A model generated the notes under the pieces. The model saw nothing but the letters and a program-made list of their open reading frames with translations. It made no database searches and was not told where the DNA came from. The position numbers and the translations under genes are program-made. Shown here piece by piece: positions 1-9,382 of a stretch of 25,555 nucleotides of DNA. Every line of letters starts with the position of its first letter. The stretch's first letter is position 1. Location: contig CAXKVV010000874.1 in the NCBI GenBank assembly GCA_964058805.1, forward strand, positions 1 to 25,555. The letters are read 5' to 3'. The stretch comes from Schoenoplectus triqueter (Eukaryota; Streptophyta; Magnoliopsida; Poales; Cyperaceae).

Positions 1-460
1 AAAATACTAGTATTTATAATCTGTATTCATTTGTAATAATTTTTATGCGCAGCTGGGCCTTACGTATTAATTTTCTGACAAATGTATATGTGACATAGAC
101 TATGTTGAAGTATTTGGAAAATAAAAAAATAATCAAAACTTAAATTTTTTGTAAAAAAAAAGCTGCATCGAGTTTCAAATTCGGTCTCAGATAGCTGTAA
201 TCGAATTTAAAACTCAGGTCTGACTATGAGTACATATTTTCATTGAAATCATATTACTTACCTATTTATTTTATTTTATTTACCAAAAGAAAAATCTGGT
301 TACTTTTTTTTGTCTTGAATCTACTTCCAAAATTGCGAAAACCAAAGAAATGTTATTTCCTAATTTTGTCTAATGCAGAATTAACGGAGAGAAGGACCCG
401 TTTCTCAAAAAGAGCAACTGAAATTCAGCTGTCTTACTTTTAAATTAGATTGGATCATTT
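1..460. other. AT-rich non-coding DNA
   Basis: This stretch is AT-rich with A/T homopolymers and no coding signal. The only open frame over 60 codons (243-443, plus) starts in low-complexity sequence and has no recognisable domain. I see no RNA gene or transposon end here. Confidence 0.6.
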
Positions 461-545
461 AAATATGATTATGATTATTTAGGTTATTATTATGATTATG
501 ATTATTATGGTTATGGTTATGGTTATGGTTATGATTATTATATAT
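461..545. repeat. TTATGA/TTATGG microsatellite
   Basis: Imperfect runs of TTATGA and TTATTA lead into a cluster of TTATGG hexamers at about 506-530. This is simple-sequence DNA. Related AT repeats recur on both strands up to about 945. Confidence 0.8.
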
Positions 546-557
546 GATCAATATTTA

Positions 558-945
558 TGTAAAATCTTATGATATTATACAAATGATAATAATCTTATGA
601 AATTCTACTAATCTTGTGAAATAAATAATAATAATCAAAATAATCACTAATCATAATCATAATCATACTCATATATAATTACTTGATTTTATAAATTTAA
701 TTATTTATAACATTGTATTTACATATCATTTAAAAATGTCATTACCACTTAGATACATAAGAACTTCTGAATTATAATTATATAAGATATTTCATTCTCT
801 CATGTCAAAGTAACTATCTTTGTAATATTTCTGTAAAATCTCATGATATTAAACAAATGATAATAATCTTATGAATTTCTAATAATCTTGTGAAACAAAT
901 AATAATAATAATCATAATAATCACAATAATCATACTAATCATAAT
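558..945. repeat. Dispersed direct repeat of about 100 bp (two copies)
   Basis: The segment 558-660 and the segment 832-945 are clearly related. Both read TGTAAAATC, then ATGATATTA, then ACAAATGATAATAATCTTATG, then TAATCTTGTGAAA, then AATAATAAT and CATAATCAT tracts. The offset is about 274 bp, and 661-831 between them is plain AT-rich sequence. The right copy runs directly into the broken end of the GRAS fragment at 935-947. Confidence 0.75.
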
Positions 946-1126
946 ACAAGATATCTTTTTCATCTATATCTTCATCTAACAGTATCTTGTTTAAGTAGCT
1001 CAAGGTTGCAACCAGAGTAATATCAGGAGAACCATCTGAGACATGTTTGTTATTTGGATCAATTGTAGGGTTTATTTCCCACTTCTTTTCTTGAGGCAAA
1101 ATTTGTTGGTGTAAATTTCCTGACAT
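935..1126 (-). pseudogene. GRAS (LISCL-type) N-terminal fragment, copy A
   Basis: A 63-codon minus-strand frame starts with MSGNLHQQ and contains SPDITLVATLSYLNKILLDE followed by DIDEK. LISCL-group GRAS proteins (SCL9/SCL14-like) have a conserved N-terminal motif of the form VLKYI-x-QMLMEEDMEEK, and this matches it. The full-length relic at 7408-9382 carries the related LNYISWYLLEEDIDEN. In the family the next block should be an EKSFYD-type motif, but here the frame stops within seven codons inside an AT microsatellite. The gene is therefore cut after its first conserved motif and the whole GRAS domain is missing. The start codon directly follows a good splice acceptor (TTAAATAG before ATG). 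It is almost certainly non-functional. Confidence 0.7.
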
Positions 1127-1779
1127 CTATTTAATCCCAGAAAAAAAAGCAAGACCTACATATAAAGTAAGCTTCCATATAAGACAATGACAAGTTCAGT
1201 GACAAAATGGATCATAGTACACATATAACTTAATATGATAAAAGGCCTCATGCACAGCTAAAAAATAAAACTGTGACTAATTACTATAATTAGCAAACTT
1301 CAATAGAAAAGTATTCATGTTGAAAAGGAAAAGTTGTTGTATCATATGTGACAAATTAAATATTAAAAAGTTGTAATGAAAATGATTGAATTTCAAATCT
1401 AATCAATAATCCAAAATTGCGGGTATGTCCACAGAACTTAGGCCTCAAGAAAGCTTCAACAATGACAGATACCTTATTAGTTGGAAAACTATACCCCTTT
1501 TAATCAGGTGTCATATATTTCCCGATTACAAATAGAGAGTGGAAGAAATTTGCGGTTAAGACAGGGTCACCAATTATAATAACCAAAACCCAAACTGAAG
1601 TGCATAATTTGTAATATATATTTCTCAGGGCAAGTACAATAATTCAGAAACGGCCATTTTCTTTCAAGAAGAAAGACGAGTAAAGGGACTTTAAACAAGG
1701 CTCTTTGTCCTCTAAACAACGCTTTGTAAAGCCAGGAAAATCGAATCAAAAAGAGAAAGAAGCGCCATACGGCCCATAC
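1127..1779 (-). other. Candidate 5' UTR intron of GRAS copy A
   Basis: Read on the minus strand, a donor TTTGAG/GTATGG ends an upstream exon at 1780 and an acceptor TTAAATAG/ATG lies at 1127. The predicted intron is 653 bp and AT-rich. A 5' UTR intron is usual in this GRAS subfamily. The same donor context (CAAG/GTATGG) occurs upstream of the full-length relic at 9851/9850, which supports it. The block TCAGGTGTCATATATTTCCC at about 1506-1525 lies inside it and recurs at about 5119-5138. Confidence 0.5.
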
Positions 1780-1960
1780 CTCAAAGGAAGTCGAACTGAT
1801 TTTTAGTTTCTTTGATCGGATTAAGGACGGAGGAAGCGACTCTCTCTCTCTCTCTCTCTCTCTCTTCTTTTCTCCTTTTTCTCGCGGTTCTCGGAAAGAA
1901 GACGGTTCCGGAAGTTTCTGTTAATATATTCCATTCGATAAAGTTAAGCGAGTCAACAAT
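1780..1960 (-). other. Candidate 5' UTR exon / promoter-proximal region of GRAS copy A
   Basis: Minus-strand sequence upstream of the donor at 1780 carries a GA-rich tract (CT on the plus strand, about 1839-1866) followed by the exon end CTTCCTTTGAG. GA-rich leaders are common in plant 5' UTRs. No start codon is needed here because translation would begin after the intron. The upstream limit is arbitrary, as no clear TATA box was identified. Confidence 0.4.
1839..1866. repeat. (CT)n microsatellite
   Basis: About 13 perfect CT dinucleotides followed by a C/T-rich stretch. It lies within the proposed 5' leader of GRAS copy A, where it reads as (GA)n on the sense strand. Confidence 0.9.
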
Positions 1961-3130
1961 GGCTCTCCATCAGTTTTAATTTATTTAATTTATCTTTTTG
2001 GTGGAACGTTGCTATCGGTTCTGACGGCCTCACACCTCCAGATAAATAGATGAACCTATTCACATGGCCGGAGCTGCCGAGGGGAGAACTGATGCTTATA
2101 GAGTGATAGAGTGCGGTTTTTTTTAACCGTCCGATCAACAATCAACCATCATTGTTTATTATTTAATAATAATAAATTATCTATGCATCAACAATTGTGT
2201 TTACGCTTTCTTATGTTCAGATTAAATTATATTGTCTAAATTAACGTGCGAAGTTCTCCAACGATTTTGGTCCACACAAGAGGAGGAGACTGAGTGCTTC
2301 CCCAAGTATATAATGTTTTTATTAAATTTTTAGTTTTTCAAATCATAAAGTTAGTGACGTACAATCATATTGATTGGACTTTAAAATTTAATACAATTGA
2401 TGTCAATAATTAGTATTCTATAATAAATTATTAGGATGTGTGATTTCTTATTGCATTTCATTCCACCACATCAAATTTCATATATGTAGAGCATAAAATT
2501 TTCAATAAATATTGTAATTATAAAAATAAAAGTTAAAAATAATTTTCATATAGTATTATTTTGGGTAGAATAGATCGCTCCCTTGAATTAATTCTTTATT
2601 TTTAAAATCTAAATGGTCAAATTGAACTTTCAAAATAATTTTCATATAAATATCTAGTTGTAGACCAAAATTTATATTTTTTTTTACTATTTGTTAGATA
2701 GTTAGTAAATTACTTGATTTAATTATTATGAGTCATTTAAAAGAAATAATTTTTATATAAAAATAGTAAAAAATTAACTACTGTGTGAATTATTGTCGCG
2801 CGTTGCATTATTCAGGAGAGGGAAGTATTTGCACAAATTAAAATACGGGAACCATACTTGTTGTCACAAGCGAGAGGTTTGAGGAACAATCCGAACAATC
2901 ATATTCTCTCTTGGGAAAATAAAATTTTCTTGTTCATTATTCCGGCCTTTCTTTGCTCCCAGGGTGCTCGTAGCTTTCCCAAAGCATGAATTAATAACAA
3001 CAGGGTACTGGAAACAACTTGACTAAAAAGGGATTTTCAATTTAACATTATAAATTAATAACTATTTAAATATGCAGCTAAGATATTGTAAAGAATTGAC
3101 AAAATGTTGTAATTGAAATATCAAATGAGC
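1961..3130. other. AT-rich intergenic DNA, no gene seen
   Basis: No open frame with a recognisable product occurs here. The 62-codon minus-strand frame at 1953-2141 lacks any family feature. Short motifs such as AAATAATTTTCATATA recur at about 2536 and 2636, but I could not delimit a mobile element. Confidence 0.55.
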
Positions 3131-3138
3131 TTCATCAG

Positions 3139-3514
3139 CAGGGGTGGATGTAGGATTTTGATCAGGGGTCAGTAATCAGATTCAGTAGTTTATCGGGTTT
3201 AAACTCATTAACTAATCAGATATTAAATAAAAATATTAAAATAATATCTTTATATATTAAAAATAATAAAAAATAATCATAATGATAAAGAAAATTTTCA
3301 TAAAAAAGACTTCATATTTTAAAATTTTTACATAATTCTATCATTATTTATGATATTAAATATTTTTTTCTCAATAAAAAATAATCAGACAATCTAGGAG
3401 GGTCAGAAATTTAATCTAAGGGGATCAAATTAACAAAATTTTAGTCTAAAAGTACTATTTTTTCAAAATCCAGATGGGTCAACTGACCCCTGTTCTACTC
3501 TAAATCCGCCCCTA
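3139..3514. mobile_element. hAT-like non-autonomous element (MITE), 376 bp
   Basis: The left end reads CAGGGGTGGAT and the right end ATCCGCCCCTA, which is an inverted repeat with two mismatches in 11. Further in, CAGGGGTCAG on the left pairs with CTGACCCCTG on the right. The flanks are TTCATCAG (3131-3138) and TTCTTCAG (3515-3522), an 8-bp target duplication with one mismatch. An 8-bp duplication and a YARNG-type terminus are hAT superfamily hallmarks. The interior is AT-rich with no coding capacity, so mobilisation would have needed a transposase supplied from elsewhere. Confidence 0.75.
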
Positions 3515-3704
3515 TTCTTCAGCTTCCACAAAATTTAGCTAAGACTCTTTTCTTTGTTATGGTAAATAACTCCGAGGTACCACCTCAATTGATAGGGACC
3601 CATTTCTAAGGTAATTTTCCGGATTGTACAACTCCAGCCAACCGGTGCTCTCTGCTTCCTCTTCTTTTTTTTTTATCTCCTCTCTCTCCTTGGTGGGATT
3701 GATG

Positions 3705-4495
3705 TAGAGTATTGAAATGGACCGGACGGTCCGATCCGTCTCGGACCGGACCGTGACCGTGGACCAGACCGTGCCCTATCACGGTCCGGTCCAACGGTGG
3801 GTCGGTCCTCCCTTCACCCGAAAATGGACTGTGCCGACTCGTGGACCGGACCGGACCGGACTGGACCGTGGACCGTGCGGGACCGTGGACCGGACCGGAC
3901 CGTGTTTTCTTAATAATTTTATTTGATTTTAGTATTCTTCAACAAAGACTAAAAAATGAAAAATAAATAACCGCTGCAAATTTTCAATTATCAATTAGTG
4001 TTTTATGTGTAGTTTTAAATAAAATGAAAATAACAATAATTATTGGTGTAGTAAAAAATATGTTCTAGATAACATTAAAATATAATAACTCACATCATTT
4101 TTAATTAAGCATGTTCATAAAAAAATTATTGTATTTCCAAAATTATGATTTTCTGAAATTTTATTTTTTTATAATTTTTTTAATTTTTTAATTTTTTAAT
4201 TTTGTAGTACTATTAGATATTTAAACAATTAAAAATAATAATTTGAATTAGTTAAAAATTATTATTAAAAAATATGATAAATTATTATTTTTTTCAATTT
4301 ATAAAAAAAAATTTGGACCGGACCGTGGACCGTCCCGTGGGGGTCCGGCCCTCGGGAGCCAACGGTAGGACGGGTTCGGATTTTTTGAATTTGGACCGCC
4401 TTGGACCGGACTGTGCGGACCGTGCGAGACCGTGGACCGTGCGGGACCGTGGACCGTCCGGGTTTAGATCGGACCGGACCGTCTTCAATACTCTA
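3705..4495. mobile_element. hAT-like non-autonomous element with GGACCG arms, 791 bp
   Basis: The ends are TAGAGTATTGAA (3705-3716) and TTCAATACTCTA (4484-4495), a perfect 12-bp inverted repeat. It is extended by a shared GGACCGGAC/GATC-containing sub-terminus. Perfect 8-bp duplications GATTGATG lie at 3697-3704 and 4496-4503. Duplication length and TAGAG terminus point to the hAT superfamily. Two GC-rich arms (about 3717-3903 and 4314-4484) are packed with GGACCG, GACCGTG and GGACCGGACC. They enclose an AT-rich core of about 400 bp with no transposase. Open frames across the arms are composition artefacts. Confidence 0.88.
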
Positions 4496-4585
4496 GATTG
4501 ATGTACATCTCTCTTGGTGAGGTTGATGCACACCTAGCAATCTGGTGGCTGTTGTTTGTGTCTCTTGCGTGTCATCTTAAAGTGT

Positions 4586-4877
4586 GTTTGGATGGCGAAA
4601 GGATTAGTGTAAGAATAGCATTGTTTGAGTTAGTTGTTGAGAATAATATGAAATTAGTGATATCTCGGAAAATGTAAGAAGAATATTATTTTTTACTATT
4701 TCGGATTAGTACAATATTGTTTGAATAATAACTTGAGAACAGTGAAAAAATAGTTAAAATAATTAATTATTTTTTAGTATTTTATTTAATAATAATATTT
4801 ATTTAATACAACTCTATACTACTATAGAAAAAATCATTATTTTCACTATTTTTATGGACACTAATCCGCTACCCAAC
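4586..4877. mobile_element. Possible MITE-like unit with GTTTGG ends
   Basis: The left edge GTTTGGATGGCG...GGATTAGTG (4586-4609) is imperfectly complementary to the right edge CACTAATCCGCTACCCAAC (4859-4877). The alignment needs a gap of about 4 bases. The interior is AT-rich and non-coding. No convincing target duplication is seen, so superfamily and exact borders are uncertain. Confidence 0.35.
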
Positions 4878-4983
4878 GTTTCTATGAGTTAGCAGATTAG
4901 CATTGTTCTGTTGTATTCTTAATTTTATTTTTGTGTTTAAATGATTGCTAAATCAAAAACAGTACTGTTATTTAGTACTGTTA

Positions 4984-5085
4984 AAAACAGTGCTATTAGA
5001 GGTTGTCTTCTAATCAAAAGGATTGGACTTTTGGAAAACAGTGCTATTAAAGGTTCTCTTCTAATCAAAAGGACTGGGCCTTTGG
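4984..5085. repeat. 51-bp tandem duplication
   Basis: Two adjacent copies begin AAAACAGTGCTATTA at 4984 and 5035, each followed by TCTTCTAATCAAAAGGA and a CTTTTGG or CTTTGGG end. Differences are few, so this is a fairly recent local duplication. It abuts the GRAS copy B relic. Confidence 0.85.
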
Positions 5086-5089
5086 GCCG

Positions 5090-5260
5090 GTTCGTAAGTT
5101 TGGAAAACCCAATACCACTCAGGTGTCATATATTTCCCAATTAAAATTTTGTACCTTCTTAATAGCGCCTAGTAGGGCAACGAGAATGGCATAAAAAATA
5201 GAACAAAGCTTTTTAGTTTCTTTTGATTAAATGGAGGGAGGAGGAGGGAGGTTAGTTCTT
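5090..5260 (-). pseudogene. Relic of GRAS 5' leader and intron, copy B
   Basis: Two blocks here match the 5' region of GRAS copy A in order. The first is AGTTTGGAAAAC followed by an exact TCAGGTGTCATATATTTCCC (about 5119-5138; compare about 1506-1525). The second is TTTTTAGTTTCTTT, then GATTAAA and a GGAGGAGG tract (about 5210-5245; compare about 1800-1835). The blocks are about 295 bp apart in copy A and about 92 bp apart here, so this copy has lost internal sequence. No coding part follows on the minus strand; the 51-bp tandem repeat and a MITE-like unit occupy that place. I infer a second decayed copy of the gene's 5' end. Confidence 0.5.
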
Positions 5261-6350
5261 TCAGCAATACATATATTATTTTGTATAGTATGCAATTTTT
5301 GACAAGCGACTAAATATTAAACTCGCGTACTTATCTTTAGTTCGTTGATATTTGATTAGACGACAAAACAGAAATAAAATATAAAAACAAGTGTGAAATT
5401 ATGTTATATTTAAGAAGTGATAATAAAATGTGATAAATATCACCACTAATTAATTAAAAATAAACATCTGTATTTTTATACACAAATTAAAATTTGGGAC
5501 TATGGATATTTATGCAACTTTTCACTTCTTCTATTTTTTATGCAACATTCATTCAAATTATTTAGAACGAGAGGATTTAAATAAAATAAAAAAATTATAA
5601 TTTCTTCTAATAGTAATTGTTATTGTTACAAATTTTTTATGTTGTTTAATAAATTCTCTATATCAAAATTTTTTAGAACATCAAAATTTTATTTTTTAGT
5701 TATTTATAGATTATTTAAAAATATATAAATTAATAATAAAATAATAAATATTTATATGTCAAAATTTGATACTTATCAGAGATGTGAACAAATAGTTGAA
5801 AAAAATCTATAATTAAAGTTCTGGTATGCCAAGGGATTTTTGATATAAATAATTTATTGATCAGAACTATATTTTTTAAAAATATTAAAAAAATACTGGC
5901 CCGTTTACAACAACGGATAGACGAAATTCATCCCATTAATTAATGAGAGAGTTTAATTTCTGACCGTCCACAAAATCATATTCAAGCTACATAATTCCGA
6001 GTAGGACATCTCAGGAGTAAAAAACAATATTACTATTTACTATTGATGGCAATGAAAATCAGCGGACATAATTGCATTAACGCAATTTTTTCCATCGAGA
6101 ATTAATGCAATTTTTTTCCATCGAGAAATTGCATGGTAAAAATGATATGAACCACCCCAGTGCAGCTTAGAATTAAATCAACTTGGCCTAAAAGTTAAAA
6201 TACTTTTGAGTTGGCTCAAAAGTCAAAACCGTGAAGATCTCAAAAGACAAAAATGAGAATAATCTTTTAGTCCCGGCAACATGAGAATAAAATACTATAT
6301 AACGTGGAGGACCGTGTGGTACACATGCAGTGTCCACGATAACTTTTAGA
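5261..6350. other. AT-rich intergenic DNA, no gene seen
   Basis: Long A/T-rich stretches without coding signal. The one local feature is an imperfect tandem pair at about 6078-6127, where AATGCAATTTTTTTCCATCGAGAA-like sequence occurs twice. No RNA gene or transposon terminus was recognised. Confidence 0.55.
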
Positions 6351-6359
6351 TTCACAAAA

Positions 6360-6815
6360 TTATTTGAGATTGATGAAACATAAATCTCGACAATGATCGG
6401 ATGGTCATCAAATCGTGCTGCAAGATGTTATGCAGGAGACGATAGAAATTTTGATGTGGAGTACATGTTCCATAAAATAGTCTCATAAATTCACATATGT
6501 TTGTGTTGTCCGTTATAGTATCCGGATCATTGTATTCATGTATTGTATATCTTCTGTCCATTTTATTCTAAATTAATTGCCAAGAGGATTTGAACTCATT
6601 TACAACAACCCTTAAATTTATGAGTCCTTTGAGATTGATAAAATACAAATTTTAATCCGGATTAGACAGTCATCAAACCGCGCTGTATGGTGCTGCACGA
6701 CAGACCATAAAATTAATGTCATATGAACCTTCATTTGTCAGTAAACCGCATTGCGTGGTGCTGCGCGGCAGACCATAAAAATTCTTGTCAAGTTGTCATA
6801 TGAGCCTCCATCTGT
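6360..6815. repeat. Diverged repeats sharing a GTGCTGC-x-CGACAGACCATAAA core
   Basis: Two close copies lie at about 6675-6740 and 6742-6820. Each reads AAACCGC, then TGGTGCTGC, then CAGACCATAAAA, then GTCATATGA and TCTGTCAGT or TTTGTCAGT. A more diverged relative at about 6363-6460 shares TTTGAGATTGAT, GTCATCAAA and GTGCTGC. The 69-codon minus-strand frame at 6352-6561 lies in this repeat and is probably not a gene. Confidence 0.6.
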
Positions 6816-6820
6816 CAGTT

Positions 6821-7407
6821 TCCCCAATGGACCATCGTAATCCACTTAAATGCTCCTTTGACTTCCAGTTGACGCCGGTCCCACATGTCACTCAACTTAT
6901 TTAACGCTGTCATTTAATTTGACTTCGTCAACAAACGACCTTAACGCTTTATCATTGCTCAGATCAATCAATTCAAGCTCATACAAAAAACACAAATTCC
7001 AAATGTGTATTTCCAGAACGTTGTACATCAGCACCAATAATCATGCTCACTCCATTTAAAATTTTATCTGAAATTATAGAACATAAAGTTCCTTCGCAAC
7101 AGCAGGTCTGGTCTGGTTGAATATTAGTTGTTTAAAGTTCACAAACATGACTGAAATGACATTTAAAATAACTGTGACCAATAACTCTTCAGAATACAAA
7201 GTTCTTAGATTTGATAATACATGCAAAATAAGTGAAAGAGGATCGATACATATAGCCCCTCACATTCACTACTGCAAAAAAGCATGTTTCTACCAGTATG
7301 CCATTCGTAGTAATGACAATATGGCATTGATAAGATCAAGGTACAAATATTTCTGATGACACAACTTAAAATCTACAGAACTATTCCCATACTAAAATTA
7401 TCAATTT
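6821..7407. other. Non-coding DNA downstream of the GRAS pseudogene
   Basis: This is the 3' side of the minus-strand GRAS relic and probably includes its former 3' UTR. A 79-codon plus-strand frame (7117-7356) has no recognisable domain and I do not call it a gene. Confidence 0.5.
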
Positions 7408-8115
7408 TTATGGGAGCAACCATTCGTTATCTGCCTTTGGTTTCCATGTCGAAAAAGCATGCCTTATTTTTCCCTTCCACCCATGAAGCATCCAGTTACC
7501 ATCTTCTTCAATAAAGAACCTCTTGTCATATCCATTTCTCATCTTCTTTTTACATTCATTTATAATTTCCAGATCCAGTGGCAATTGCTCAAAACCAGCT
7601 TGTATGTTCCTTAGTTGCCATTTCTTGTAGGTTTCTGGTCTCTCCAACCAATCAGAACCTTCACATGCTATAAGATTAATGATAACAGGTGCTATCACCT
7701 CTCTTTCTGCCAGCTGCCTTTGTTCATTGTCTCGTGGAATTAACGAGTCACGTATGTCAAATTCCATGGAAAATTGTGACAGAACCTGTCGAAACCGTTG
7801 TGTGAAGAAGGAACTAAATGTTGCACTGTATATTCCCTGAATGAAAAGTTGTGGTTTGATCTGCCTTATAAGATTGAGAACTTTACTCCTCGGGCTCTCG
7901 AGGTTATATGTTTCATCTCGCACTTGGCTGAACTTAATTGTGGAATTAACAATGCAAACTTCATCCTGTCTGACATTTAGATCATCTATACGAATTGAGT
8001 CCCATTCTGATGCTATTCCCTGGTACTCAAATGAAACATCAAAGCTTCTGGCATATTCTTCCAACCGTTTCCCTATTTCTTCTAGTAACTTAGCTGGTCG
8101 AAAACCCCGCTGGGG

Positions 8116-8120
8116 AAAAA
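8116..8120 (-). other. Frameshift in a T5 run within the GRAS domain
   Basis: The shifted frame reads LRITGIDF, then meaningless sequence to a stop within about eight codons. The frame one base over continues as FPQRGFRPAKLLEEIGKRL, exactly what the family has after GIDF. Removing one T from the run of five would join them, so a one-base insertion in the homopolymer is the simplest explanation. Confidence 0.85.
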
Positions 8121-8710
8121 TCAATTCCAGTGATTCGAAGTTTTGGGGTACCACCTTGTCTAGTAGCCAGAGATTGGATGAGAGGCGGCCACTGGAACCC
8201 ATAACAAATACCCATATCAATTATATGAACTCTCGATGCATTCTTAGTTACTTTCAAAATTTTGTTATTAGCGAAAGAGTATGAAATCCTATGAAAAGGG
8301 TCTGCCCTGATACACAAATGATAGCTTCTTAAGATATCAGTATTGTTTATTCTTTTTGCAACAAGTTGGCGGTAAAGCTCGCTACCAAATCCAGCCAAGC
8401 GAGCTTCAAGCCCGTCAGCGAGGATACATGCTAGTCTCTGAGTCCCATCACCGGTCCTAGAACATTGCAGTCTTATCTGCATTAAAAGCCCTTCTGCTAG
8501 TTGATGATTATTTATCCATACTGTCTCTGAACAATCGATAAGAAGTTTATCAAGGTCAATGTGCTCTTGAATTTTCTTATTGATGGATGAGCTTGCCTTG
8601 TGTTGCATGATTTCCCGTAGAGCAGATATTTCTTCTTTCTCATAGTTTTCACCTTGATTAAGTAGCACTTTATCATACATCTCATCTCTAATTGTTTCTT
8701 CATAATGAAT

Positions 8711-8722
8711 CATTGGTTTTTT
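8711..8722 (-). other. Frameshift upstream of the DEMYDKVLL motif
   Basis: The N-terminal frame ends EGEIAKNQ then TGA (8710-8712), while HYEETIRDEMYDKVLL continues in another frame. An A6 run (8717-8722 on the sense strand) lies next to the junction. The relationship equals one missing base. It sits in the linker before the conserved EMFDKVLL-type motif. Confidence 0.8.
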
Positions 8723-9218
8723 GCGATTTCCCCCTCTGAAATTTCAACATCTGCATTACTCGAGTCCTTGTTACCCTTGGATCTATTTATAAACCTAAAA
8801 TTATCCTCCTCCTCTGGCCTAAATTCTACTATCCTCCTTTTTACTCTCTGCTCAGAATCTGATGAAAGGCTGCTATGTTGTAAACCTACTGTGAGTTTGT
8901 GGATCGTTGGAAGGAATTTGATTCCTTCTTCCACTCCCATTTGGAATTCACTAGCCAGTATATTCTTACCAACCATCAAGTTTTGTGCTGGATTGTTCAT
9001 TGTTGCTTGATCTTCCAAAAGGAAAATAGTGGATTTGGGATCTTTTTTGGGTCTACTAGGAAAAAATTGGTTCTTTGATGAGTGTGGATATCTTACTCCA
9101 ATGACATCATAAAAGGATCTCTCCATTTCCCATATATCTGCTTCTTCTTTATACCCATTATTATTTTCATCTATATCTTCTTCCAGTAGATACCAGCTTA
9201 TGTAGTTCAGCGTTGGAC

Positions 9219-9318
9219 CTAGAATTATATCAGAAAATTATCAGGTTGGTTCACTCCAAAACAAAATTACAATTTGGATTTTGTTTTGGGCTACTATTTG
9301 AAGCAATTGTAACTGTAC
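9219..9318 (-). other. Candidate 100-bp intron near the GRAS N-terminus (or degenerate exon)
   Basis: On the minus strand an ATG at 9380-9382 opens a frame beginning MALPTENSCPVKLDH. It meets a donor AAAG/GTACAG after 9319, and an acceptor AATTCTAG/GTCC lies before 9218. Removing 9219-9318 joins the frame exactly to GPTLNYISWYLLEE. Against this, sequence just inside the proposed intron (TCTGATATAATTCTA) still resembles coding DNA of copy A (SPDITL). It may therefore be an old exon holding a TGA at 9251-9253 and a one-base deletion near 9233. Confidence 0.35.
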
Positions 9319-9382
9319 CTTTATCTTGGAGTCTTGCATGGTCCAGCTTAACAGGACATGAGTTCTCTGTGGGCAAAGCCAT

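Larger units (their letters stand above)
7408..9382 (-). pseudogene. GRAS transcription factor pseudogene (LISCL / SCL9-SCL14-like), copy C
   Basis: GRAS proteins are plant nuclear transcription regulators. In order on the minus strand I see: LNYISWYLLEEDIDEN; MERSFYDVIG...YP (family EKSFYD-LGEKYP); DEMYDKVLL; the first leucine-rich region with LADGLEARLAG; PFHRISYSFANN; the VHIID motif as VHIIDMGICYGFQWP; LRITGIDF; a PFYRE-like FFTQRFRQVLSQFS; LERPETYKKWQ (RVER-type); and the SAW end GNWMLHGWKGKIRHAFSTWK before a TAA at 7408-7410. Two single-base frameshifts break it. One base is missing near 8711-8722, where the first frame ends at TGA 8710-8712. One T is extra in the T5 run at 8116-8120, where the middle frame ends a few codons later. 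The indels cancel, so the ends share a frame and only the middle is shifted. Further damage or an intron lies at 9219-9318. Length of about 620-660 codons is near the family norm. A sequencing error cannot be excluded. Confidence 0.85.

Noticed and set aside
3717..4533. Open frames rich in DRTV/GPD residues
   Set aside because: They are translations of the GGACCG-rich arms of the 791-bp hAT-like element.
6352..6561. 69-codon minus-strand frame
   Set aside because: It falls in a diverged repeat whose sister copies at about 6675-6820 do not keep the frame.
7117..7356. 79-codon plus-strand frame
   Set aside because: Short, no recognisable domain, and located in the 3' flank of the GRAS relic.
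7798..8284. Plus-strand frames opposite the GRAS domain
   Set aside because: They are antisense shadows of the conserved GRAS coding sequence.
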